Below are positions 43,801 through 49,612 of a DNA stretch of 64,000 nt, piece after piece. Each line of letters begins with the position of its first letter. The stretch's first letter is position 1. The position numbers were made by a program, and so were the translations under genes. The notes under the pieces were generated by a model. It was not told where the DNA came from, ran no database searches, and worked only from the letters and a program-made list of their open reading frames with translations. Origin of the DNA: DASPJQ01 sp035299065 (GTDB lineage: Bacteria; Bacteroidota; Bacteroidia; Flavobacteriales_D; UBA2798). The stretch is from positions 62,001 to 126,000 of the forward strand of contig DATGXI010000120.1 of NCBI GenBank assembly GCA_035299065.1, written 5' to 3'.

Positions 43801-45125
43801 CTGGTTGATGTATTGAACGTATTGGCATTTGGATTATGAACAGTAATTACGGGTGCATAACAGGTTGGGGTTGGGAATCCCGGATTGGTAACAATTGTTG
43901 TTTGGTAATTGATTACGCAACTTTGGTAATCGCTGCCGGCTTCGTTTGTTGCTTTGATTTCAATAATATTGTCGCCTGGCATTAAGGTAAGCGGAGCTGA
44001 TGTGAATTGTTGTGTAGCAGACGAATAATTAAATCCGCCCATCACATTACCATTTACCTTAAATACAATTTGGTTTCCACTATTAATATAATAGATGTTT
44101 GCCTTAATGGTTTGCAATGCTGACGTAACATTTGTAGGACAGGCAGCAGGATATGTATAATGTATAACCGGCCTGTTTGCCATTGGCGTTGGAACAGGGG
44201 CTTGTGGTGGAGTAACGGTTGTTGTTGTGGTAGTAGTTGTGTGCGTATTGGTTGTGTGGTGGTGGTGTCCTGATCCGCCACCGCCTAAGTAAAACTTAAA
44301 GTAAAGATTTGAATAATGGTAACGGTCATTGAATGATTGACGTCCTGTGGTGGCAACCATTCCATCCATATCATCGCGCAACGTAAAGGTCACTTTATGA
44401 CCAATTCCCATTGCAAAGTATTTTCCAAACTGGTAACCAAATTCGAAACCAAGTGATGGTAATACTTTAATGCTGTTTTTAGTATAACCAGGCACGTATG
44501 ATTCAAAGTCAAGATCCCTTGGCGTTTCGCCATGAACATCATTCAAATCTGAAAGCGAAACGGTTCCTGCAGTGTCAAGGTTTGAATAATCATACCTGCC
44601 ACCAAATTCTGATAGCTGGTCCATTTTACTGCGGTGGGCTGTAAATCCAATTCCACCAAATAAATTCAAAACAATCCCGGTATTTTCCCTTAAACGATTA
44701 AAACCAATAAGCAGCTCAAGCGCATATCGGTTAAACTCCATCCGGTAATTTTGAAATATATATCCTTTATTTATGGTATCATTTGTATAATCCAGGCTTG
44801 AGTATTCTGGAAAAGTGCCGTTAAAACGCGAGTTTTGGCTAATGTCGGTTCGTGTGTCGTCAAACCCAAATGTTACGCCATGCAAATACCTGAAACGCCA
44901 GGCCGCATCAAAAAAGCGGGTTGGCTTCCGGTAAAAATATTTTCCCAGTTGGAAGCTAAAACCCATTCCGGCATAGTCCTTTTTAAGGTCTGATTGCATC
45001 CAGGTGCCGCCAAGGTCCATGCCCAAAAACCATTTGGGATTGGCTTCAAGGGGTGCCGTTCCGCCCGTCTGAGCGTATGAAATTCCGAGGTTTAGCGTTA
45101 AAAAGAGGAGTAAAATGCGTTTCAT
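34872..45125 (-). CDS. Giant outer-membrane barrel plus about 28 Ig-like repeats (intimin-like adhesin candidate)
   Basis: About 3,417 residues. Order: signal peptide (MKRILLLFLTLNLGISYAQ); outer-membrane beta-barrel (about 20-283, with WFLGMDLGGTWMQSD, YALELLIGFNRL, VLPSLGFEFGYQFGKY); His/Thr-rich linker; about 28 Ig-like domains (317-3260) each with a conserved xVNGxxxxxFxY core; a non-repeat beta domain (about 2700-2885); an Asn/Gly linker; one TPR-like helix pair (about 3320-3375); and a PENKT-repeat tail. No type IX sorting domain. Start set by the -7 box at 45144-45151, which rules out the longer frame. Barrel-then-Ig order recalls inverse autotransporters (type Ve). Function inferred: surface adhesion. 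Confidence 0.85.
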   Translation of the reverse strand: MKRILLLFLTLNLGISYAQTGGTAPLEANPKWFLGMDLGGTWMQSDLKKDYAGMGFSFQLGKYFYRKPTRFFDAAWRFRYLHGVTFGFDDTRTDISQNSRFNGTFPEYSSLDYTNDTINKGYIFQNYRMEFNRYALELLIGFNRLRENTGIVLNLFGGIGFTAHRSKMDQLSEFGGRYDYSNLDTAGTVSLSDLNDVHGETPRDLDFESYVPGYTKNSIKVLPSLGFEFGYQFGKYFAMGIGHKVTFTLRDDMDGMVATTGRQSFNDRYHYSNLYFKFYLGGGGSGHHHHTTNTHTTTTTTTTVTPPQAPVPTPMANRPVIHYTYPAACPTNVTSALQTIKANIYYINSGNQIVFKVNGNVMGGFNYSSATQQFTSAPLTLMPGDNIIEIKATNEAGSDYQSCVINYQTTIVTNPGFPTPTCYAPVITVHNPNANTFNTSTSNINIVSTILNIENSSQISYRVNGVLTSGFYFDASNGSFSSSIGLNEGANTIEIKATNLCGQDKEIITVNYTKPQTIQPPIVTIYNPAINPHTVSVNSGTVNATVLNVTSAANILVSVNGINYTGFTFNPATHQLVLTTPLIAGANVVQITGTNAAGTDSENTTIIYQPVVTNLPPVVTYTDPIVNPYSTTMNTKLINATVTNVTAVSGISVKLNGSPVTGFSFVNTTGHVAFTATLVNGANVVEIKGTNPYGSDSKSTTIIYNKVNTGLPPVVAINYPMSNPYNTTVSNETVSATVLNVASAANINVTVNGTSTTAFSYNTTSKVLTLPLTLATGTTVVTIKGTNAYGTDSKSTTLVYSVPCSIPTITPVNPSTSSYTTGVSPFNFIAIATNITNASQIEFKFNGVVTPFIFDASTGSISATLTLLNGGNVISVKETNNCGTATLISNIIYAKPLVLPVVNYINPSVNPYNVTASAYTINASILNVTAVSGVSFKQNGTPVTAFTFNPSTHAFSSNVTLTSGANVFELTGTNTDGSDSKTTVIVYSPTPPPCNMPVVAAVSPSGLTTTTTIGSLNLLATVTNASSSEIVVKHNGTVVPFTLTGTNLSATITLATGVNNINIKATTSCGSANLDLGVVYTHTPEPPVVTITNPGVNPYTATSASLVLQAKIYHVTSSANVTFKINGVASTDFTFNPATNDFSANYVLTSAATTFEIKGTNTDGTDSETQIVNYSVVVPECNKPIVMWLSPSGPSVYTIYTASYVFKAIIENIASSSDITGVQLNGVTVPYTYDNSTHKLIASVTLLEGTNVITITAKNDCGTVTENFVITYDKPAQPPVVTITKPAVSGTTVTTASYTFEADIQYVPVASGVTCSLNGNPVTTFTYNTSTGKFTLAATLASGDNTLEVTGANADGNDSKTTTIKYSAPVPPCVVPGITLASTSASVSTTSYTLTGTVTGTGVTSSSVVVKNNGVVIPFTLTGTDLSVNCSLTEGTNIITIAATNACGNDNASFTVNYTPPPPPCTIPNVTLPSPAAITVTNDSYTLTGTAIGSDLTSASIVVKQNGVAIPFTLSGSSITIPITLVSGSNAITVTATNGCGSDNGTFTITYNPPPPCIVPSITLPSPASVSLSTDSYTLTGTITGSDITSASVVVKKNGTAVPFTLDGTALSVNLSGLAEGVSTVTVIVNNSCGNDNASFTVTYTKPVETTMVICHHPPGNPDNTQTLTIPASAWPAHLAHGDVMGECPVVLNPPVVTITNPATPGSTVTTPGYAFTASVTNVNASQITMTVNGASFTGFTYNNGTTILDANLTLIEGVNNITVSATNSDGSDSKSTTIKYVLPCITPAITLPSGGSVSVESKTYTLTGSISGSGVTSASVTVKMNGASIPFTLTGSALSINLSDLSDGANVISIIATNSCGTDNASFTITYNPPKNPPVVTITNPAAPGTTVTSAAYAFKATVTNVTSSQIVMIVDGAPFTGFSYNDATDLLTTNLTLIAGLNSITVTGTNIDGSDSKSTNITMVDPCTAPSITLPSGTSMTSLTDSYTLTGTITGSGITSSSVTVKNNGTTIPFTLSGTSLSVNIGLNEGANVITVKVVNSCGTDNATFTINYTAPAIPNPPVVTINNPAAPGSTVTVAAYAFKATVTNVNASQIAMMVNGISYTGFSYNETTDVLTASLTLNTGLNTINVTGTNADGSDSKSTTITYNIPCTAPAITLPAAGSASVTTDSYILVGTIAGTEITSASVVVKNNGEAVPFTLSGTSLSINLTGLTSGANVITVTATNACGSDNATFTITYTPPVESTMVICHHPPGNPDNTQTLTIPASAWPAHLAHGDAIGECPTPANPPVVTITHPSAPGSTVTSATYSFKADVTHCESSQITMTVNGVTYTGFSYNSSSDKLTASLTLLAGVNNITVTGTNSDGTDSKSTTITYTIPCTAPNVTLPSSGSTSVTADSYTLTGTISGTGVTSASVVVKKNGTAIPFTLSGTSLSVNLTGLAEGATTITVEVTNECGTDNATFTVNYTAPVETTMVICHHPPGNPDNTQTLTIPSSAWPAHLAHGDVMGACPETANPPVVTITTPSAPGTTSTSASYSFKADVTNCESSQITMTVNGVAYTGFSYNSGSDKLTAGLTLVSGLNTITVTGTNSDGSDSKSTTINYTLPCTTPNITLGAAATVNVTSASYTLTGTISGTGITSSSVTVKKNGVNVPFTLTGTSLSVALSLSEGANTISVSATNDCGNDAANTVITYTDSPGFEVSSSGGVTTSTNMCATIKCLGESVIYDNSEDAFVKIGLSTNGGGSWYAFNSNNKIVGGETMTVSVPTGSTLALKGYCYNESGTWNNTLTSNSSSTWVKVLKNGDEAPNIGPAPGQAAVETFLAGVIVDNHITIGPNDVIYLFELRHVGSVGIDYQDAVMLITFAEGSGCSSPTLPFSTAGTTPAPSVTITKPTSSGTTTGAGSYSFKATVTNVTSSQITLTLNGTAFTGFTYDASTDKLTASLPLVSGLNNISVSATNSGGTDSKSTTITRTASIVSGGPAITMTNPATTATTVTTSSFSFAADVTNVIEASQIKMTINDVPFTGFAYNVATSKLTANLTLNPGSNFIEVVATTDEGTATKSTNITYTATAPCVAPVIKSVTPSLEGATLTSPSLNLAANTSGIDNAAQIVLKLNGSIVPGFYFNPSSGSLSKTLTLVSGSNTIQLTATNACGTDTKNYSFKYAAPAAPAPAIKINNPSTGSVNVSNPNFIVSGNVQNVNSQAEISVSVNGVNFTGFIYTPSTKGISIPLVLRDGTTSVVITAANSAGNDSKTVSITYKPIVENNGNNNGGRENNGNNNNGGNNNENRGTNNNGGNTNGGNTNGGNNKVNIPVLDKPNANEANYKKAMDAGNGALNAKNWGGAKAEFQKALGFKPGDAAAKDGIKKAEDGQKAAQDANKVNNNKIEMKTPENKTPENKTPENKTPVNPRIIKPQ
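35000..35172 (-). other. TPR-like segment and Asn/Gly-rich linker near the C-terminus of the giant protein
   Basis: Helical ANEANYKKAMDAGNGALNAK and AEFQKALGFKPGDAAAK segments match the TPR pattern (A/G at 8, alanine at 20, proline at 32). The Asn/Gly-rich stretch (about 35190-35340) separates it from the last Ig repeat. Its presence at the far end of an otherwise all-beta protein is odd. Confidence 0.6.
37585..40172 (-). repeat. Three near-identical CHHPPGNP inserts in the repeat array (37585-37697, 38269-38381, 40060-40172)
   Basis: Each about 38-residue insert reads MVICHHPPGNPDNTQTLTI, then AxAWPAHLAHGD and GxCP, and sits between a B-type and an A-type Ig domain. DNA identity between copies is very high, e.g. 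TGTATTGTCAGGATTTCCCG is shared by the first two coordinates given. Cys and His positions (C-HH, H-x2-HGD, C) suggest metal binding. The motif family CHxPPGNPxNxHT is known in other surface proteins. Confidence 0.75.
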
Positions 45126-45143
45126 AAAGGGATGTTTAAAGGC

Positions 45144-45151
45144 CAAATTTA
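45144..45151 (-). promoter_or_regulatory. -7 element of the giant adhesin gene
   Basis: TAAATTTG on the minus strand, exact TAnnTTTG, 18 bases before the ATG at 45125. The -33 region has CTG at an 18-base spacing, one base off TTG. Confidence 0.5.
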
Positions 45152-45226
45152 CATTTATTGTGCCAAAACCAGTATTCGGCCCAAAAAAAAGGGGGCTTAA
45201 CATATCTATAACAGGTTTGGCCGTTA

Positions 45227-45256
45227 TTGTTTAACTTTATAGAATGGTTAAATTTG
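45227..45256 (+). promoter_or_regulatory. Promoter of the SprB-like/PorP-SprF operon
   Basis: TTG at 45227-45229, 19 bases, TAAATTTG at 45249-45256: exact Bacteroidota consensus. The transcript start is expected near 45261, about 9 bases before the GTG start codon, so the 5' UTR is very short. Confidence 0.75.
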
Positions 45257-45269
45257 TGGCCATTACGTA

Positions 45270-47546
45270 GTGAAACGACTGGTTTTATATATTCTTTTTG
45301 TTGGTTGCTTTATCCCTTCCCTCAATTCACAAACTTTAGGTGACGACTGCTCGGGTGCCTTGTCGTTATGTGGAGGTAATCAAATGCATTATAATAACAT
45401 TGGTGCAACAACCCAAATTTGTTCTGGTTGTGCTGATGGAAACCTTGCCATTGGAACATTCTGCTACGAAGTCAACAATTCAGTTTGGTTTAGCTTCACC
45501 ACCAATTCAGCTGGTGGCAGTGCCGATGTGATTATCACCAATATTTCCTGTTTAACCGGTGCTGGTATGGACAATGCCCTTACAGCAGCCGTTTTTTCTT
45601 CTTCTACACCTTGTGATCCTTCAACGTATGCAATCACACAATGTGTAAGTACTTCCTTTTCTTCTTCCCAAACAATTAATCTTACAGGGCTTTCGCCTTC
45701 TACAACCTATTATGTGCACATTGATGGCGATGACCTGGGAACAGGAATTACCTCTCCTGCCGAATGCGATTTTGACATTGAAGTGGATGGTCCTGCCGTT
45801 ACACCTGAAATAAGTACAGTAATCACCAATGCAACCTGCGCGGCAAATGACGGACAAATTTCTGTTGGAACTGTTACAGGCGCTACCTCACCAATGCAAT
45901 TTGCACTTAATGGTGGTGCTTTCCAGGCCTCAAATACATTTTCAGGATTGGCAGCCGGAACATATACGCTTGAAGTATCCTCGGCAAACGGATGTACGTT
46001 TAGTACACAGGTTGAAGTTTTGTTAACCGGTGGACCACAAGATGGAATTGCTGTAACCATTAATGCAACATGTGGAAATGCTGATGGACAAATTGATATT
46101 AATGGCGTAACAGGTGGAACTGCTCCATACACCTATTCATTAAACGGTGGTGCTTCACAAGCTTCCAATTCGTTTACGTTGATTCAAGCCGGTATGTATG
46201 ACGTTACCGTGACCGATGCGGCAGGCTGTTCATTTACCTATGAAAATATAACAGTTGCTTCTACAGGCTCCATTACCGCTGCTACCTTTGCGGTTACCCA
46301 ACCCACATGTGATAATCCTTCCGGAACAATTGTGGTTACTCCTGTAGGTGGAACAGCACCATTTACCTATTCATTAAACGGAGCAGCAGCTGTTGCCTCC
46401 AATACTTTTTCGGGATTGGCTCCGGGAACATATTCAATTGTAATTACAGATAACGGGGGGTGCACTTACGAAGATGCAGAAATTGTTTTAGATCCGGTTG
46501 TTCAGGATGAAACAGCCCAGGTGTCTATTAGTCCTTCAACGGTAAGTATTTGCCAGGGATCAACAGTTGATTTTAATGCAGTTTATTCGAACGGGGGAAC
46601 CGCACCAACGTTGCAATGGCAAATTAATGGGCTTAACGTTGGCTCTGGCGGAGTAACGTTTTCTACATCATCACTCAATAACGGTGATGTTGTATCGGTT
46701 ACATTAACAAGCAACAACCCCTGCGTGAGCACTACATCCGTTACGTCTAACACTGTTACCGCAACCGTTACCCCGCAGGTAAACCCGGTTGTTACCATTA
46801 CTTCAAGTGCCACAACGGTTTGCCAGGGATATTTTGTGCAATGCAATGCAACAGTTGTTGGTTGCACAAGTGGTGGTACATATTTCTGGTATGTAAATGG
46901 TGTTATGGTTGACTCCAGCTCTGGTGCAACGTTCCTTGTTCCTTTATTTGGAAATGCCGAAATAATATGCACTTTTCAATGCAGTGACCCCTGCGCAAAC
47001 CCTGCAAGTTCAAATTCACTTGACATAACTGTAACGCAGGTAGTGGCCGATGCAGGGCCTAACCAGCAAATAGGAAAAGGTGAATCAACCCAATTGCAGG
47101 GTAGCGCCTCAGGTACATCGTATGAATGGTCTCCGTCTACGGGCATGGACGATCCTTTTTCATTAACTCCTGTTGTTACGCCTGAATCAACAACTACCTA
47201 CATGTTGGTTGTGAATAACAATACATGTAGCGATACCGATTATGTGACCGTAGTTGTTACAGACTTAATTGTAATTCCAAACACATTTACTCCCAATGGT
47301 GATGAAGTGAATGACGTATGGCATATTTTTCGCATTGAAAATTTCCCTTCGTGCAAAGTAATTGTATATGACCGATGGGGACAACGTGTATACAATTCAA
47401 CCGGGTATAAAAATGACAATGCCTGGGATGGCACCTACCTGAATAAACCATTGCCTGCAGCGGCCTACTATTACGTCATCGAATTGAATTCAGCAAATAA
47501 CAAAGAAGCCGATACGTTTTATGGTTGGGTAAGCATAATTTATTAG
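45270..47546 (+). CDS. SprB-repeat surface protein with type B (gliding-motility-associated) sorting domain
   Basis: 758 residues. Signal peptide (MKRLVLYILFVGCFIPSLNS), an N-terminal beta domain (about 22-175), three SprB-like repeats (about 180-410; each with ATC-x3-DGQI or PTC and TGGTAPYTYSLNGG), two Ig-like domains (about 415-600) and the type B C-terminal domain: VIPNTFTPNGDEVNDVW, VYDRWGQRVYNS and WDGTY (about 665-758). Exported by the type IX machine with the help of the PorP/SprF protein encoded next. GTG start placed by the consensus promoter just upstream. May serve adhesion or gliding. Confidence 0.88.
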   Translation: MKRLVLYILFVGCFIPSLNSQTLGDDCSGALSLCGGNQMHYNNIGATTQICSGCADGNLAIGTFCYEVNNSVWFSFTTNSAGGSADVIITNISCLTGAGMDNALTAAVFSSSTPCDPSTYAITQCVSTSFSSSQTINLTGLSPSTTYYVHIDGDDLGTGITSPAECDFDIEVDGPAVTPEISTVITNATCAANDGQISVGTVTGATSPMQFALNGGAFQASNTFSGLAAGTYTLEVSSANGCTFSTQVEVLLTGGPQDGIAVTINATCGNADGQIDINGVTGGTAPYTYSLNGGASQASNSFTLIQAGMYDVTVTDAAGCSFTYENITVASTGSITAATFAVTQPTCDNPSGTIVVTPVGGTAPFTYSLNGAAAVASNTFSGLAPGTYSIVITDNGGCTYEDAEIVLDPVVQDETAQVSISPSTVSICQGSTVDFNAVYSNGGTAPTLQWQINGLNVGSGGVTFSTSSLNNGDVVSVTLTSNNPCVSTTSVTSNTVTATVTPQVNPVVTITSSATTVCQGYFVQCNATVVGCTSGGTYFWYVNGVMVDSSSGATFLVPLFGNAEIICTFQCSDPCANPASSNSLDITVTQVVADAGPNQQIGKGESTQLQGSASGTSYEWSPSTGMDDPFSLTPVVTPESTTTYMLVVNNNTCSDTDYVTVVVTDLIVIPNTFTPNGDEVNDVWHIFRIENFPSCKVIVYDRWGQRVYNSTGYKNDNAWDGTYLNKPLPAAAYYYVIELNSANNKEADTFYGWVSIIY

Positions 47547-47554
47547 CATTAAAA

Positions 47555-48487
47555 TTGAAAAAGATAATTTACATAACATTACTTCTTTTTGTTGTAACTG
47601 AAACAAAGTCGCAACAAAACGCGCAGTTTACTCAATACCTGTTTAACCAGTTTGGACATCATCCTGCATTGGCTGGCTGGCGCGATTGCATTGAGTTTCG
47701 CCTTGGTGCGCGAACGCAATGGGTAGGCTTTCCGGGAGCACCCAAAACAGCTTTTGCAAATTTTCATACCTCCCTAACCCGGAAAAAACGTGGTTATTTA
47801 AAATCAAAGCATGGTATAGGCGCCAATATTGAAAGTGATCAAATGGGGCCGTGGGGCATGACGCGTATTTACCTCGCTTACGCGTATCACATTCCGTTCA
47901 ATCGCAAATTTAAAATGGCCTTTGGGTTATATGCAGGCATACAACAGTACAAACTGGATGTAGGGAAAATTACAACGGAAATTGCCGATGACAACGCCAT
48001 TCCCGGTAAAACAAATGTATTTGTGTATCCTGATATTTGGCCAAGTTTGTTCTTTTACTCCAACGATTTTTTTGCCGGAGCAACCGTGCGTCATGTTGTG
48101 CGCAACAAAATTCGTAAAATAACAGATGACTCGCATTTGCGTTGGCATTATACACTAACTGCCGGAAAACGGTTTCCTTTTGGTCAAAACCGCAGCATTG
48201 TACCAAGTGCCAATTTTAAATGGGCAAGTGTGTCGGCTCCTGAACTTGATTTAGCCGTACAGCTTGATTTTGCCAATCGTTTCCAGTTAGGCGTTGGATG
48301 GCGCAATACCGATGCCTTGTTTGCACTTGCACGCATTAATTTTGGAAATTTCTCGGCAGGATATTCGTTTGACTGGACAACTTCAAAAATTAAAATAGGC
48401 AGTTCCAATACGCATGAAATAATTATAGGCATTAATACCTGTAAAAAGGACATGCGTAATTCCGATGAATGCCCTGCGTTCAACTAA
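47555..48487 (+). CDS. PorP/SprF-family outer-membrane protein
   Basis: About 310 residues, beta-barrel partner that anchors or assists type B cargo of the type IX system. Recognised by the N-terminal AQFTQYLFNQFGHHPALAGW motif, ARTQWVGFPGAPKTAFANFH and late FSAGYSFDWTTSKI. The TTG at 47555, 8 bases after the previous stop, begins LKKIIYITLLLFVVTETKSQ, a proper signal peptide; the longer frame overlaps the preceding gene. The cargo-SprF pairing is the standard gene order, and translation is probably coupled. Confidence 0.9.
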   Translation: MKKIIYITLLLFVVTETKSQQNAQFTQYLFNQFGHHPALAGWRDCIEFRLGARTQWVGFPGAPKTAFANFHTSLTRKKRGYLKSKHGIGANIESDQMGPWGMTRIYLAYAYHIPFNRKFKMAFGLYAGIQQYKLDVGKITTEIADDNAIPGKTNVFVYPDIWPSLFFYSNDFFAGATVRHVVRNKIRKITDDSHLRWHYTLTAGKRFPFGQNRSIVPSANFKWASVSAPELDLAVQLDFANRFQLGVGWRNTDALFALARINFGNFSAGYSFDWTTSKIKIGSSNTHEIIIGINTCKKDMRNSDECPAFN

Positions 48488-48499
48488 GCAAGCCAATCT

Positions 48500-49174
48500 T
48501 TATTTTTTCAAGGTCGAAAAAACAAGATGCTCAAGGAACTTTTTAATTTTTTCAGTGTCTTTTTCCTTGCCAAAATCTGTAAGAGAGGGCAGGTTGTTCA
48601 TGAAAAAATATTGGAGGTGAGCCGATTCAATTAGGGTGCTTGAAAGCGAACGGGCAAATGGGTAGGTTGGATTGTATTCAAGTAAAAACCCTGCAATTCG
48701 CGAGCACAAATCTTTGTAAGGCTTAAACAACTGTTCCTTGTTATCGGTTGAAACATGTTTGGTTAAATAAACCTTGTTACTTTCCGATATAACAATTTGG
48801 AAAAGGGCTTTGTTGTTAATTTGGTTACCGGCTATTGATTCATCAATTTCATCCGCCAGCACGTTGATTACCAGTTTTAGTTTTTTCTCAGGATCGGTTA
48901 TGTTTTGGGTATTGAACACCACCAGGTATTCAACAAGGTTCCAGTATAAGGCAATGATGTAAACCAGTAACCTGTGTTTGTTTTCAAAATACCTGTAAAT
49001 ACCTGACTCAGTGGTGTTTATTACTGTAGCTAATTTCTTGAAAGTAAAATCTTCAAATCCAATCTTATGAATAAGTAGTATGCCTTCACGCACAATCCGC
49101 TTGCCCAGGTCACTTGACTCCGGATCACGCAAATACAGGCGCTCATTCATTTTCATCCTGATTTCTAGCTCCAT
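48500..49174 (-). CDS. TetR-family transcriptional regulator
   Basis: About 224 residues. N-terminal helix-turn-helix (about 20-70): IVREGILLIHKIGFEDFTFK, LATVINTTESGIYRYFENKHRLL, typical of TetR; helical ligand-binding C-terminal domain with no recognisable ligand signature. A -7 box (49189-49196) overlaps the GTG start of the longest frame, so I use the ATG at 49174. Divergent from the CutA-like/ABC-HlyD/TolC operon with a 124-base shared control region, so it most likely represses that operon. Confidence 0.87.
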   Translation of the reverse strand: MELEIRMKMNERLYLRDPESSDLGKRIVREGILLIHKIGFEDFTFKKLATVINTTESGIYRYFENKHRLLVYIIALYWNLVEYLVVFNTQNITDPEKKLKLVINVLADEIDESIAGNQINNKALFQIVISESNKVYLTKHVSTDNKEQLFKPYKDLCSRIAGFLLEYNPTYPFARSLSSTLIESAHLQYFFMNNLPSLTDFGKEKDTEKIKKFLEHLVFSTLKK

Positions 49175-49188
49175 AGCTTTAGTTTGCA

Positions 49189-49196
49189 CAAATATA
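49189..49196 (-). promoter_or_regulatory. -7 element of the TetR gene
   Basis: TATATTTG on the minus strand, exact TAnnTTTG; predicted start near 49184. No TTG at 19 bases upstream. Confidence 0.45.
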
Positions 49197-49276
49197 CGCG
49201 AAAATAGTTTAACTCCTTTTAACGATTGTTATATAATTATTTATAATAGTAAAGCTATCATTTTAAAAAGTATACA

Positions 49277-49284
49277 TATATTTG
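49277..49284 (+). promoter_or_regulatory. -7 element of the CutA-like/ABC-HlyD/TolC operon
   Basis: TATATTTG, the same octamer as on the TetR side, 15 bases before the ATG at 49299. An AT-rich imperfect palindrome (TTATATAATTATTTATAA, about 49228-49245) lies between the two promoters and is a possible TetR operator. Confidence 0.45.
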
Positions 49285-49298
49285 AATAAAATCTTATC

Positions 49299-49610
49299 AT
49301 GATCAATGTACACATACACCTGGACGAAAGTTTAGATGCGCGGGCGGTAGTGTTGGAGTTGCTCCAACGAAAGCTCATTGCCCATGCCTCAATTGACAAC
49401 AGTAACAAAACACTTATTTATGATAAAGGGGAATTGAAAACCGATACCTGTAACGTTATTACAGCGCAAACCCGGGCCATGCTCTTTTCTAAAGTGGTTG
49501 AATTTATTGATGAACACTACAGAGGCCACATAAAGGTATATTCTACCCCCATAACGCAAAGCAATAATTTATTTGCACAAATTATTCGAGAGGCAACCGA
49601 AAAAGTATAA
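49299..49610 (+). CDS. CutA-like small cytoplasmic protein
   Basis: 103 residues whose length and pattern fit the CutA1 ferredoxin-like fold: an N-terminal strand, ARAVVLELLQRKLIAHASID (the LAxxLVExxLAACVNI position), LIYDKGELKTD, a strand NVITAQTRAML, FSKVVEFIDEHY, and a closing strand-helix. It lacks the TTCP and WEGKI motifs of classic copper-tolerance CutA, so I treat it as a divergent relative. First gene of the export operon, 2 bases before the ABC-HlyD fusion gene; conserved placement would imply a regulatory role for the transporter. Confidence 0.55.
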   Translation: MINVHIHLDESLDARAVVLELLQRKLIAHASIDNSNKTLIYDKGELKTDTCNVITAQTRAMLFSKVVEFIDEHYRGHIKVYSTPITQSNNLFAQIIREATEKV

Positions 49611-49612
49611 CA

